DNA of 52,416 bases from Pseudomonadota bacterium (GTDB lineage: Bacteria > Myxococcota_A > Polyangia > Haliangiales > Haliangiaceae): contig JAKSDA010000405.1 of assembly GCA_022360315.1 (NCBI GenBank), positions 1-52,416 on the forward strand, read 5' to 3'. Every line of letters begins with the position of its first letter. The stretch's first letter is position 1. The position numbers and the translations under genes are program-made. Below the pieces are notes generated by a model. That model did not search any database. It was not told the origin of the DNA and saw only the letters and a list, made by a program, of their open reading frames with translations. Below, piece by piece: positions 9,496 through 21,513 of the stretch.

Positions 9496-9635
9496 CATAA
9501 CTTCTACGATACTCGATCGATTCACTGCGCCGATGGTGAGACCATGGGGTCTCGCTTCCCGATGGGGTACCATGTACTGCGTCCATCGGCGCGACGCGTC
9601 TACGGTACCCCGCAATTCGTCGAAGGCGGTTTAGC
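9496..9635 (+). promoter_or_regulatory. Structured leader upstream of ftsH
   Basis: Between tilS and ftsH there is a perfect TTGACA (9492-9497), then a 10-bp inverted repeat GCGCCGATGG (9527-9536) / CCATCGGCGC (9583-9592) that encloses an inner hairpin GAGACC (9538-9543) / GGTCTC (9548-9553). A third pair, GGGGTACC (9564-9571) / GGTACCCC (9604-9611), would enclose the right arm of the first pair, so the two stems cannot form as simple nested helices. I infer a tilS terminator or a cis-regulatory leader of ftsH. No good -10 box is seen at the right spacing from TTGACA. Confidence 0.45.
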
Positions 9636-11624
9636 TTGCGGCAATCACACAAAACCATTCTTCTGTGGATCCTTCTGATCCTCATGTTCGTGAGCGTATA
9701 CAAGCTCATTACGGGCGGAGGAAACAAAGAAGGCGAAGTTTCTACCAAGGATTTTAAGCAGGCCCTGCTCCTGGCCAAAGAAAACCCCGACAAGGCCAGA
9801 GACAACAAGATCCTCAAGGACCTCCGAGAGGTCAAGGTCGAGACCGGTCGCAACGATACAGCCCGGTACGTCCTGCTCTACGGCAGTGAGGGCGTCGAGA
9901 GAACGACCAAAGTGGTGCGGGGCGAATACAAAGGCGGCATCGAAGACCTGCTCACTGCGGCCAACATCGACTACACCGTCGAAGCCCGCGAGGAGAGCAC
10001 CTTCTGGACCCAGCTCATCATCTCGTGGCTGCCGATGATTTTTCTTTTCGTGATCTTCTTCTTCTTCATGCGGCAATTGCAGTCGGGAGGAGGAAAGGCG
10101 ATGAGCTTTGGCAAGTCAAAGGCCAAGCTGCTCACCGACCACCAGAACAAGATCACGTTCAAGGACGTGGCCGGTGTGGAAGAGGCCAAAGAGGAAGTCG
10201 AGGAGATCATCGCCTTCCTCAAGGATCCCAAGAAGTTCACCCGGCTGGGTGGGCGCATTCCCAAAGGGGTTCTCATGATGGGCCCGCCGGGCACGGGCAA
10301 GACACTGCTGGCCCGCGCCATTGCCGGCGAAGCCGGGGTGCCGTTCTTCTCGATCTCCGGATCCGATTTTGTTGAGATGTTTGTCGGCGTCGGTGCTTCA
10401 CGCGTGCGCGACCTGTTCGAGCAGGGCAAGAAAAATGCGCCGTGCATCATTTTCATCGACGAGATTGACGCGGTCGGGCGCCATCGCGGCGCTGGTCTCG
10501 GCGGTGGCCACGACGAACGCGAACAGACGCTCAACCAACTGCTGGTTGAGATGGATGGCTTTGAGTCCAATGAAGGTGTGATCCTGATTGCAGCCACCAA
10601 CCGACCTGACGTACTCGACCCGGCGCTGCTCAGACCGGGTCGATTCGATCGTCGCATTGTCGTGCCGAGACCTGATCTGCGCGGCCGCACCGGGATTCTC
10701 GAGGTTCACACCCGCAAGGTACCGCTGTCGGGAACGGTCGATCTCGAAGTTCTGGCCCGAGGCACCCCCGGTTTCTCGGGGGCTGACCTGGAATCTCTGG
10801 TCAACGAGGCGGCCCTTATCGCAGCGCGTTGCGACAAAGAACAGGTCGAGATGGATGACTTCGAGGAGGCCAAGGACAAGGTCCTCATGGGTGCCGAGCG
10901 GCGGTCCATGATCATCAGCGAGAAAGAGAAGCGAACCACGGCTGTGCACGAGGCCGGCCATGCCCTGGTCGCTCGCCTGGTCGGCGAGGAGGCCGATCCG
11001 GTCCACAAAGTCACCATCATCCCGCGCGGTCGCGCATTGGGCGTCACCCAGCAACTGCCGACCGAGGATCGCCTGGGACTGACCAGAGAGTTTGCCCTCA
11101 ACCGCATCTGCATCATGATGGGCGGCCGGGTCGCCGAGGAGATCGTGTTCAATCAGAAGACCACGGGCGCGGGCAATGACATCGAGCAGGCCACCGATTT
11201 GGCCCGCCGCATGGTCACCGAATGGGGCATGAGCGATGCCATCGGCCCGCTCAATTTTTCGACCAATAAGCACGAAGTGTTCCTCGGCCGCGAAATCGCC
11301 GAACGCGACGCTCACTCGGAAGAAACGTCGCGGCGAATCGACAGCGAGATCCACCGGATCGTGACCGAGCAGTACGAACGGGCCAAGACCTTGCTGGAAA
11401 GCAGTCGCGAAATGCTCGATCTCATCGCCGACGCGCTGCTCGAATTCGAAACTCTGGACGGCACCGACATCGACACCCTGGCCGGCGGTGGGTCGATTGA
11501 TCGACAAACCAGGCGCAAGGATCAATCTGCACAGGTTGAACCGCCAGAGCCCAGTGACGTCAAGAAGCGGCCTTCGCTATTCCCGCCCATTGGCAAAAAA
11601 GATCCCGAGCCCGAACCGGCATAG
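9636..11624 (+). CDS. ftsH: ATP-dependent zinc metalloprotease FtsH
   Basis: Membrane-anchored AAA+ protease that degrades misfolded and regulatory membrane and cytoplasmic proteins. 662 residues from a TTG start with GAAGG upstream. Transmembrane helix 1 is at about 7-25 and helix 2 at about 126-146, with a ~100-residue periplasmic part between. The Walker A GPPGTGKT is at 216-223, Walker B IIFIDEID at 271-278, the second region of homology at RPGRFDR, and the zinc-binding HEAGH at 438-442. The C-terminal tail is charged and Pro-rich. The next gene, folP, starts on the base right after the TAG stop, so the two are cotranscribed. Confidence 0.97.
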   Translation: MRQSHKTILLWILLILMFVSVYKLITGGGNKEGEVSTKDFKQALLLAKENPDKARDNKILKDLREVKVETGRNDTARYVLLYGSEGVERTTKVVRGEYKGGIEDLLTAANIDYTVEAREESTFWTQLIISWLPMIFLFVIFFFFMRQLQSGGGKAMSFGKSKAKLLTDHQNKITFKDVAGVEEAKEEVEEIIAFLKDPKKFTRLGGRIPKGVLMMGPPGTGKTLLARAIAGEAGVPFFSISGSDFVEMFVGVGASRVRDLFEQGKKNAPCIIFIDEIDAVGRHRGAGLGGGHDEREQTLNQLLVEMDGFESNEGVILIAATNRPDVLDPALLRPGRFDRRIVVPRPDLRGRTGILEVHTRKVPLSGTVDLEVLARGTPGFSGADLESLVNEAALIAARCDKEQVEMDDFEEAKDKVLMGAERRSMIISEKEKRTTAVHEAGHALVARLVGEEADPVHKVTIIPRGRALGVTQQLPTEDRLGLTREFALNRICIMMGGRVAEEIVFNQKTTGAGNDIEQATDLARRMVTEWGMSDAIGPLNFSTNKHEVFLGREIAERDAHSEETSRRIDSEIHRIVTEQYERAKTLLESSREMLDLIADALLEFETLDGTDIDTLAGGGSIDRQTRRKDQSAQVEPPEPSDVKKRPSLFPPIGKKDPEPEPA

Positions 11625-12521
11625 ATGGCTCTCGCGACGCTCGAGCTCAAGAACTGCCGATTTGACTGGTCACGGCCGTATATTGCGGGCGTCGTCAATG
11701 TCACGCCCGATTCGTTCTCCGATGGTGGTCGCTATCTGAGCATCGAGGATGCAGTCGCGCGTGGGCGGGACCTGGTCGAGGCCGGCGCCGACCTCATCGA
11801 TGTCGGTGGCGAGTCGACGCGCCCAGGAGCAAACGCGGTCGACGCCCACACCGAAATCGAGCGAGTGGTCCCGGTGATTCGCACTCTTGCCCGGTCGCTG
11901 GATGTGCCGATCTCGGTCGATACAACCAAGGCCGATGTCGCCCGGGCAGCCGTTGAGGCCGGCGCTGAAATCGTCAACGACATCTCGGGCGGGCTCTTCG
12001 ACCCCGAAATCGTGAACGTGACCGAACACACGGGCTCGGTCTACATCTGTGGCCATGTACGGGGCGCTGCCATCGCCGAGGTTCACGCTGGCGAATCCGA
12101 CCCACCTGATTTTCGGGCGGTCGCGTTCGAACTGGCCCGGCGCATTGCCAGTCTGCCGATTTCGCTGCGCCACCGCACCATTGTCGACCCGGGTCTGGGT
12201 TTTGGGAAAAAAACCGCGCAAAACATCGAGCTTGTCCGCTACGCAGGAGAACTCGGACGGTCTGTGGGATGCCCGGTCATGGTGGGACCGTCGCGCAAGC
12301 GATTCATCCGGGAGCTCACCCGGTCCGGTTCTCCGTCATCGTCCCGGCCAGACGTCGCGGCACGGGTGTCGGCCCAACCCATGAACGTTTTGGATACTGG
12401 CACGATCGGCGCGTGTCTAGCGGCTGTGGGCAGTGGGGCGAATATTCTACGCGTGCACAATGTCGAGTTGCTCAAACCGGCACTGATGGTGTACCAGGCT
12501 ATAGTGGACAGTACTTCGTGA
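11625..12521 (+). CDS. folP: Dihydropteroate synthase
   Basis: Joins p-aminobenzoate to 6-hydroxymethyl-dihydropterin diphosphate to make dihydropteroate in folate synthesis; target of sulfonamides. A TIM-barrel protein of 298 residues with the signatures NVTPDSFSDGG (about 25-35), DVGGESTRPG (about 59-68), VNDISGG, DPGLGFGKK and GPSRKRF. The start abuts the ftsH stop, and its TGA overlaps the GTG of cdaA (GTGA). The ftsH-folP-cdaA-ybbR-glmM order is widespread in deltaproteobacterial-type genomes. Confidence 0.96.
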   Translation: MALATLELKNCRFDWSRPYIAGVVNVTPDSFSDGGRYLSIEDAVARGRDLVEAGADLIDVGGESTRPGANAVDAHTEIERVVPVIRTLARSLDVPISVDTTKADVARAAVEAGAEIVNDISGGLFDPEIVNVTEHTGSVYICGHVRGAAIAEVHAGESDPPDFRAVAFELARRIASLPISLRHRTIVDPGLGFGKKTAQNIELVRYAGELGRSVGCPVMVGPSRKRFIRELTRSGSPSSSRPDVAARVSAQPMNVLDTGTIGACLAAVGSGANILRVHNVELLKPALMVYQAIVDSTS

Positions 12522-13672
12522 GCGGCTTCTTCAACAATCTTTTCGACGAGACGTCGGTCCGGGCCATCCTGGTCACGTGTGTCGATATCCTCATCGTCTA
12601 CTACGTGATTTACCGCGTGCTGCTCATGATCAAGGGCACGCGTGCCGCTCAGATGGTCATCGGCATCGTGTTGATCGGAGCGAGTTACCTGGTTGCCGAG
12701 CGTCTCGAAATGGCCACGGTGTCGTGGTTGCTCGACACGTTCATCACACACTTCATCATCATCGTCATTGTCGTATTCCAGCAGGACATCCGGCGTGGGC
12801 TGACCCGGATCGGGCAGCGGGTTGGCCAGTTCGGCAAGACTCATCAGCTGGCCCATGCCCTCGATGAGGTCCTGGCCGCGGCCGAGCAACTGGCCAAGGC
12901 CCGCATGGGCGGCATCGTGGTGTTCGAGCGCGACGCCGACCTCAAAGAGTTCGCACTGCACGGCAGTGTCGTGGATGCGCGCGTGTCCCGAGAGCTCTTG
13001 GTGTCTCTGTTCGTGCCTTCCCGCGACAACGCACTTCACGACGGTGCGGTGATCATCGACAAGAATCTGCGCATCGGTCGCGCCGGTGTGGTGTTGCCGC
13101 TCTCGCGCAGCCTCGAGCTGGGTCGCAAGCTGGGCACGCGACACCGAGCAGCACTCGGTATCACCGAGGAGACCGACGCTGTGGCCGTCGTGATCTCGGA
13201 AGAACGGGGCGAGATTTCGCTCTGCGTCAAAGGCAACATCGCGCGCGATCTGGAGTCCGATACATTGCGTACAGCCCTGCAGGGACTGTTCGACGAACAG
13301 CAGACCGGCGATGTTGCCGAGGAGGCTCACGCGGCGGCCGAGATCGCCAAAGCCATGGCCGCGCTCGCTGCCGAGGGAGATAAGCAAGCCGACAACCGGC
13401 GCGCCACGACCCAGTCCAGCAGAGATGCCGGTGTGGTCAAGACGCCGATGAGCGGAGTTCCAATCCACCAGACCGGATCGCATTCGTCACCGATTTCGGC
13501 GCCCCATTCGTCACCGGTCTCGGCGCCCCATGCGGCTCCCCCCTACGGAGCGTCACGGCGCGGGCAAGCAGGCGGTCAGACAAGCGCTCAGGGCGTCGAG
13601 TTGAGCAGTCGAGCCGAGACCTCGAACGAAAGGAATGCCGCGGATGAGCGCGTCAGACCCGAGTCCCTCTGA
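12518..13672 (+). CDS. cdaA: Diadenylate cyclase CdaA (cyclic-di-AMP synthase)
   Basis: Makes cyclic-di-AMP from two ATP at the membrane. 384 residues from GTG 12518, which overlaps the folP stop by 4 nt. Three hydrophobic helices (about 15-36, 42-60, 68-88) precede the DAC domain, whose motifs DGA (175-177) and RHR (208-210) are intact. Most CdaA proteins end near residue 270-280; this one continues for ~110 residues that are low in complexity, with a repeated HSSPxSAPH unit, and look disordered. The 3' end overlaps the ybbR start by 29 nt. Neighbours ybbR and glmM are the usual CdaA partners. Confidence 0.93.
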   Translation: MSGFFNNLFDETSVRAILVTCVDILIVYYVIYRVLLMIKGTRAAQMVIGIVLIGASYLVAERLEMATVSWLLDTFITHFIIIVIVVFQQDIRRGLTRIGQRVGQFGKTHQLAHALDEVLAAAEQLAKARMGGIVVFERDADLKEFALHGSVVDARVSRELLVSLFVPSRDNALHDGAVIIDKNLRIGRAGVVLPLSRSLELGRKLGTRHRAALGITEETDAVAVVISEERGEISLCVKGNIARDLESDTLRTALQGLFDEQQTGDVAEEAHAAAEIAKAMAALAAEGDKQADNRRATTQSSRDAGVVKTPMSGVPIHQTGSHSSPISAPHSSPVSAPHAAPPYGASRRGQAGGQTSAQGVELSSRAETSNERNAADERVRPESL

Positions 13673-14753
13673 ACCTGGTGAACGGGGCCCTGCCAGGCAG
13701 CGCAAGCGATCGGTTGTTCCAGCTATACCGGCGGCCACCACGCGCGCGCAGGGCTCGAATGTCCTCACCTGGCGACAGAGGTTGGTGACCACACTGGGCC
13801 CGCTGCGACATGGGCTCGGCCGCGCATTGCTGGACAATGCGGCGCTCAAATTCGTCGCTCTGGTCCTGTCCGTCACCCTCTTCATTCTGGTCAATACCAA
13901 CAAGGAAGCCCTGATTGGCGTCGATGTCGGAGTGGTCTACACGATGCCGGAAAACCGCGTGCTGACCTCGGACAAGGTCGATCAGATCCGGGTGACCATC
14001 AAGGGCTCGTGGCGCCGCGTAAAACGCTTCGATGAGCGATCGATCGAACGCATCAATGTCGATCTCACCAATCTTCGCAGCGGCGAGTATCGCTTTCCCG
14101 AGGATGCCATTCGCCTGCCGCCGGGCCTCACCCTCCTGTCGATCAAACCGGCCTCGGTGCCGCTTCGCTTCGAGCCGCTCAAGCTCAAGTCGGTGCCGGT
14201 GTACGTGCCGACCCTGGGTCGTCCCCTGCACGGATACAAGCTCGCCCGCCGGGTGGCCAAACCGTCCCAGGTGACGATTCGCGGTGCCGAGACACTCATC
14301 GTCAATACCGAGCGATTGGCTGCTCGCCCGCTCAGTCTGGACGGGCGCAGCGAGTCGTTCACCGAGACCCTGTCGCTGGTGCGACCGCGCGAGCCGCCCA
14401 TCTTCGAGGTCATCGACGGCACTACGGTGGAAGTCGAGGCCACGCTGGTCGAGGAGATGTCGACGCGCACGATCGACAAAGTGGCCATCGAGGTCCGGCC
14501 AAGTCCTGAAGTGAGCTTGCCATCAAAGACTCGTTTCGTCGTCGAGCCAAATGCGGTCACCGTGGTCCTGCACGGGTCTCTGCTCGCAGTGGAGGGTTTT
14601 AGCGGCGATTGTGTCGCCTTTGTCGAGGTCTATCCCGACGATGTCTCGGGCCGGCCCCGCCAGGCCGCAGTCCAGATCGAGAACACCCCCGAAGGCGTGG
14701 GGACCGAAGTCCGACCAAAGACCATTACTGTGCGCACCGAACGCGTACAGTGA
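13644..14753 (+). CDS. ybbR: YbbR-domain protein (CdaR-like regulator of CdaA)
   Basis: About 369 residues with one N-terminal membrane helix (FVALVLSVTLFILVN) after a ~60-residue basic cytoplasmic part, then extracytoplasmic YbbR-type beta repeats (for example VDQIRVTIKGSW and KPSQVTIRGAE). In other bacteria CdaR/YbbR proteins bind and tune CdaA and connect it to GlmM. ATG 13644 is preferred over ATG 13635 because AAAGG at 13629-13633 is 10 nt before the former and only 1 nt before the latter. It overlaps the end of cdaA. Confidence 0.88.
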   Translation: MSASDPSPSEPGERGPARQRKRSVVPAIPAATTRAQGSNVLTWRQRLVTTLGPLRHGLGRALLDNAALKFVALVLSVTLFILVNTNKEALIGVDVGVVYTMPENRVLTSDKVDQIRVTIKGSWRRVKRFDERSIERINVDLTNLRSGEYRFPEDAIRLPPGLTLLSIKPASVPLRFEPLKLKSVPVYVPTLGRPLHGYKLARRVAKPSQVTIRGAETLIVNTERLAARPLSLDGRSESFTETLSLVRPREPPIFEVIDGTTVEVEATLVEEMSTRTIDKVAIEVRPSPEVSLPSKTRFVVEPNAVTVVLHGSLLAVEGFSGDCVAFVEVYPDDVSGRPRQAAVQIENTPEGVGTEVRPKTITVRTERVQ

Positions 14754-14875
14754 CCGAGCACAGTCGCGAGCGACCCGATCGCCGGCCCGAGACATTCCGG
14801 CGATGACGAGTTTTTGGCCCATGTCGGGCAGCCTTGAGCTGATCAAAGCGGTGAATTCGCGAGTATGATACGGCA

Positions 14876-16234
14876 GTGACAAAGCGCAATTACTTCGGCA
14901 CTGACGGCATTCGGGGGGTGGCCAATATGCCGCCCATGACCTCCGACACGGTGATGCGTTTGGGCATGGCAGTAGCGGCCCGGCTGCGTCAGCCCGGGCG
15001 AAAATCGCGCATCGTCATCGGCAAGGATACTCGCCTGTCGGGCTACATGTTCGAGACAGCCATGGCCACAGGCATTGTGGCCATGGGGGCGGATGTGTGG
15101 GTCACAGGTCCACTGCCCACGCCCGGCATTGCGTTCATCACCTCGTCGATGCGCGGCGATGCCGGCGTGGTGATCAGCGCATCGCACAACCCCTATCAGG
15201 ACAATGGTATCAAGCTATTCTCGCGCAGTGGATACAAGCTGGACGACCAGGTCGAGGCCGAGATCGAGGCTCTGATGGACTCGCCCGGTCTTTCCGATCT
15301 GCGGGCCAAACCCGAAGACGTGGGTTATACCCGGCGCATCGAGGACGCCCGGGGCCGCTATATCGTGCACTGCAAGGGCACATTCCCCGACGACCTGACC
15401 CTGGATGGGCTGACCGTGGTCGTCGACGCAGCACACGGTGCAGCCTACCGGGTTGCCCCGGCGATCTTTACCGAACTCGGCGCGGTCGTGGTCACCATCA
15501 ACAACGAGCCCGACGGCCGCAATATCAACCGCAATGCCGGCGCCATGGCGCCCCAGGGCATGTGCGAGAAAGTGAAAGAGATCGGTGCCAACCTCGGCGT
15601 GGCGCTCGATGGCGACGCCGATCGCCTGGTCCTTTGCGACGAGCACGGCCAGGTGGTCGATGGCGATGCAGTGATGGCATTGTGTGCCACGCGCATGCTC
15701 GCCCAGGGAAAACTGGCCAAAAACACTCTGGTCACCACGGTCATGTCCAATATCGGGTTGGAGCGCAGCGTCGTGGAGGCGGGCGGAACCCTGGTGCGCA
15801 CGCCAGTCGGAGACCGCTACGTGGTCGAGACCATGCGCAAACATGGCTACAACCTGGGCGGCGAGCAGTCGGGTCATCTGATTTTTCACGATTACATGAC
15901 CACCGGTGATGGCCTGGTCGCGGCTCTGCGAGTGCTGGCCATCATGGTTCAAGAACAAAAACCGCTGGGTGAACTGGCCCATGTCCTGACCCGGACGCCG
16001 CAAGTTCTGGTCAATGTCAAGGTGGCCAAGAAAGTGCCGCTCGACGATCTGCCCTCGGTTGCCAAGATCATCGCCCAGGTCGAATCCGAGCTGGGCGATC
16101 AAGGCCGGGTACTGGTCCGCTACAGCGGTACCGAGAACAAGGCGCGGGTCATGATCGAGGGCCCGGACGAGGCCGCTATCCAGGTCCGCGCCGAGGAGAT
16201 TGCGGCCGAGATGGCGGCTCGGTGTTCTGAGTAG
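14876..16234 (+). CDS. glmM: Phosphoglucosamine mutase
   Basis: Interconverts glucosamine-6-P and glucosamine-1-P on the way to UDP-GlcNAc for peptidoglycan and LPS. 452 residues from GTG. The phosphoserine loop ISASHNP gives Ser103 as the phosphate carrier, the metal loop is DGDADR (245-250), the sugar-binding loop GGEQSGH is present, and the phosphate-binding RYSGTENKARVM is near the C-terminus. It lies 122 nt after ybbR, completing the cdaA-ybbR-glmM set. In that set GlmM is known to modulate CdaA in Firmicutes; applying this here is inference. Confidence 0.96.
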   Translation: MTKRNYFGTDGIRGVANMPPMTSDTVMRLGMAVAARLRQPGRKSRIVIGKDTRLSGYMFETAMATGIVAMGADVWVTGPLPTPGIAFITSSMRGDAGVVISASHNPYQDNGIKLFSRSGYKLDDQVEAEIEALMDSPGLSDLRAKPEDVGYTRRIEDARGRYIVHCKGTFPDDLTLDGLTVVVDAAHGAAYRVAPAIFTELGAVVVTINNEPDGRNINRNAGAMAPQGMCEKVKEIGANLGVALDGDADRLVLCDEHGQVVDGDAVMALCATRMLAQGKLAKNTLVTTVMSNIGLERSVVEAGGTLVRTPVGDRYVVETMRKHGYNLGGEQSGHLIFHDYMTTGDGLVAALRVLAIMVQEQKPLGELAHVLTRTPQVLVNVKVAKKVPLDDLPSVAKIIAQVESELGDQGRVLVRYSGTENKARVMIEGPDEAAIQVRAEEIAAEMAARCSE

Positions 16235-16354
16235 AAATCTTTAGAAATCAGTCAATTGCGGTCCGTATAACGGTCGGCTGCCGCCTTGGAGGCAGCCGAA
16301 TTCGACCCGACCCCCCTGGTTGGCGTCACGCCTTCGCGGTACACCATAGCCTCG

Positions 16355-19057
<2,703 letters not shown>

Positions 19058-19075
19058 GTAATCGAACCAATCGCT

Positions 19076-19131
19076 GGGGGATTGCGCCCCCTATGTTCAT
19101 TTGTACGCCAATGCGGGGGGAAGGTGCCCCC
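19076..19131 (+). terminator. Two GGGGG/CCCCC hairpins after mutS
   Basis: GGGGG (19076-19080) / CCCCC (19087-19091) with a 6-nt loop and, 25 nt on, GGGGG (19116-19120) / CCCCC (19127-19131) with another 6-nt loop. They lie within 75 nt of the mutS stop and before the next gene's own promoter region. They lack a clean U-run, so termination is inferred from position only. Confidence 0.4.
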
Positions 19132-19315
19132 TCATGGGGTAATGGGCTGAAATGGTTCACGAAAGAAACGTTGATGGTGAGCTTGTCTACATTCCCATAC
19201 CTGGAGGGAGGCGTGGTTCCGAGACCTCGAGTGAATGCTAGATCCCTGAAACCATGTGGTTATTTCTTGGCACTATCCGTGCTATGGAATGCCAGATAGT
19301 TCAGGAGGAAATGCC

Positions 19316-21481
19316 GTGAAACGTGTCTGTTTGATCGTACTGGGGTTGCTCGTCGGTGCGTGTGGAAGTGAATCCAATGATGCCCTCGATGGCATCAACT
19401 CGATCACGTTTGTCCAGCGGCCGGCGCGAGGTGGCGTTGGGAACGTTTTTAACTACGAGTCGTATGTTCCCGGTGCGCGGATCGTTCAGCTGAGCCCGCC
19501 GACAGCGGACGGCGAGCTGAAGGTGCTCTGTTGCGATCAGTTTACCGAGTTCGCCGAAGCCGACATCTTTGGTTACGACGTATCGTTCGACGCCCGTGAG
19601 ATCGTTTTCTCGGCCAAGCTGTCGCGCGAAGAGCCCTACGGTCTCTTTGTCTATTCGATCGAGTCGGACGAATTCGAACCGCTGCCGACCGATCCCAACC
19701 ACGATTACGTGACGCCGATCTTCTTGCCCGGAAACAAGATCATGTTCATGACCAACGCGGTGGTCGAGGACAGGGGCAAGCAACACCTCGACGAGTACGA
19801 TCAGGATATCACGCTGCAGATCGGGATCATCGATCGCGACGGTGGCGACGAAGAACTGGGTGCCCGCAATCTGTCGCATCGGGTATTTCCCAGTCTGATG
19901 AGCGATGGTCGCGTGATCATGACCCAATGGGATCACGTCGGCGAGGTCAACAACGGTCGCCTGATGGTGGCCAATCCGGACATGACCACGTTCCGCGAGG
20001 GTTTTGGCAAGGAGGGCACCGGTGTGGCCAACTCGTTCATCAAGGCGGTCGAGGTTTCGCCGGGTCGAGTCGTGGCGATCGGCACGGCGCGCGAGCGCAC
20101 CCTGCATGCCGGCACGGTGATCGACGTTCGTATGGGCAAGACCCGCGAGGTCGACGGTGAGGTCTGGGCGGACATCGAAATGGCAGAGAAAAACGGTTCG
20201 TACAATATTCTGACCCCGCAGGTACCGATCGGCCGAGAGCCATCGTCGCAGACGATTGGCCGCTACCACGACGCCTATCCGCTCAATGCCAGGGACTATC
20301 CCGACCTGCTGGTTTCCTGGGCTGACGGTCCGGTCGAGTCGGCCACTCTGTCTGCCGCGGGACTGAACGCCGATTTTGGCATCTACTTATTTAACTCGTC
20401 CAGTGGTGCGCGCCGACCGATCTGGAACCAGGAAGAGTACTGGGACATCCTGCCCCGTCCATTCAGGGCCCGCGAGGCGCCTCCGGTGATCGAGGCTTCG
20501 GGCAGCCATCGCTTTGGTGCCGATACGGTACTGCTCGGCTCGATGAATGTATATGAATCGACGCAGATCGAATTCGCCGAAAAGTCGGTATACGGCATTC
20601 GCGTGATCGAGGGATTTGGGTCCGAAGAGGGCTTTCCGCGCAACTTCGGTATGACCGAGCACGACGGCGCGGCTATGCTCGGAGTCGCCGAGGTACGAGA
20701 TGACGGCAGCTGGGCCGCGCTGATCCCGGCCAATATTCCGGTCCGCCAGCAGGCCATCGACAGGTTTGGCATGGCGCTGATCTCCGAACCGGTATGGATT
20801 TCTGGTCGGGGTGGAGAGGCCCGTTTTTGCGGCGGCTGTCACGAGGATCGGACCAAGACCACGGTCATCGATCCTGGCATCACCGACGCGTTGGGAGTGG
20901 GGCCCGACAATCTGCGGACCAAGACCACCCGCTACGAGCGACGCTCGACCGATTATTCGGTGGACAAGATCGTGGGCGTGCCCTGGGACAAGGCGGTTCA
21001 GCAAGTCTTCACCGACAACTGCGTGCGGTGTCACGACGGCACAGCCAGGCCGGGCAACCCCAGTTATACGGTCACCGATACCGACAGTGGTGAGACATTC
21101 ACCTGGTATTTTAACTTGAATGGCGACCCGGTCGATTACGGTGTGGGCGATACGCTGATCTCTGGTTATACGACCTCGTACATGACCCTCATGGGCCCCA
21201 ATCTGGCCGCCGAGTTTCCCGATCGCAATATCGAGGTTACCGGCGAGATCAAACAATATATCGAGCCGGGTAGTGCGCGCGATTCGGAGCTGATCCAGAA
21301 GCTCAACCCGCCCCAGCTATTGCCGTTTGACAGCGGAGTTCGGGCCTTTCCCGACCGTACTCCGCACGGACAGGAACTCGGCGCAGAAGGGTTCGAGCTC
21401 ACCCGCGACGAGTACCATATACTCATCTTAATGGCCGATATGGGCGGGCAATTCTATTCTCGTGAGAATGTGCCGCAGTGA
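19316..21481 (+). CDS. Large lipoprotein with two CXXCH heme motifs (HzsA-like type)
   Basis: 721 residues from GTG 19316, chosen because AGGAGG lies 7 nt upstream and it yields a clean lipoprotein signal (VCLIVLGLLVGAC). The first ~450 residues have repeating beta-strand patterns with IVFSAKLSREEPYGLF and NKIMFMTNA, resembling the propeller-like region of proteins related to the hydrazine synthase alpha-subunit family. Two c-type heme motifs follow, CGGCH (505-509) and CVRCH (569-573). It is probably an extracytoplasmic heme protein; no hydrazine metabolism is implied. The next gene overlaps its stop by GTGA or begins ~30 nt on, suggesting a three-gene operon with the HEAT protein and the second heme lipoprotein. 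Confidence 0.75.
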   Translation: MKRVCLIVLGLLVGACGSESNDALDGINSITFVQRPARGGVGNVFNYESYVPGARIVQLSPPTADGELKVLCCDQFTEFAEADIFGYDVSFDAREIVFSAKLSREEPYGLFVYSIESDEFEPLPTDPNHDYVTPIFLPGNKIMFMTNAVVEDRGKQHLDEYDQDITLQIGIIDRDGGDEELGARNLSHRVFPSLMSDGRVIMTQWDHVGEVNNGRLMVANPDMTTFREGFGKEGTGVANSFIKAVEVSPGRVVAIGTARERTLHAGTVIDVRMGKTREVDGEVWADIEMAEKNGSYNILTPQVPIGREPSSQTIGRYHDAYPLNARDYPDLLVSWADGPVESATLSAAGLNADFGIYLFNSSSGARRPIWNQEEYWDILPRPFRAREAPPVIEASGSHRFGADTVLLGSMNVYESTQIEFAEKSVYGIRVIEGFGSEEGFPRNFGMTEHDGAAMLGVAEVRDDGSWAALIPANIPVRQQAIDRFGMALISEPVWISGRGGEARFCGGCHEDRTKTTVIDPGITDALGVGPDNLRTKTTRYERRSTDYSVDKIVGVPWDKAVQQVFTDNCVRCHDGTARPGNPSYTVTDTDSGETFTWYFNLNGDPVDYGVGDTLISGYTTSYMTLMGPNLAAEFPDRNIEVTGEIKQYIEPGSARDSELIQKLNPPQLLPFDSGVRAFPDRTPHGQELGAEGFELTRDEYHILILMADMGGQFYSRENVPQ

Positions 21482-21513
21482 GCGGAAACATCGAATCGAC
21501 TGGAGAGATGATG

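Noticed and set aside
10398..11525. 375-codon minus-strand frame over ftsH
   Set aside because: Shadow of a strongly conserved gene.
12239..13483. 414-codon minus-strand frame over folP/cdaA
   Set aside because: Shadow of cdaA; no motif or ribosome binding site.
19316..21481. Reading the two-heme lipoprotein as a true hydrazine synthase subunit
   Set aside because: Only general fold and CXXCH resemblance; partners and context of hydrazine metabolism are absent.
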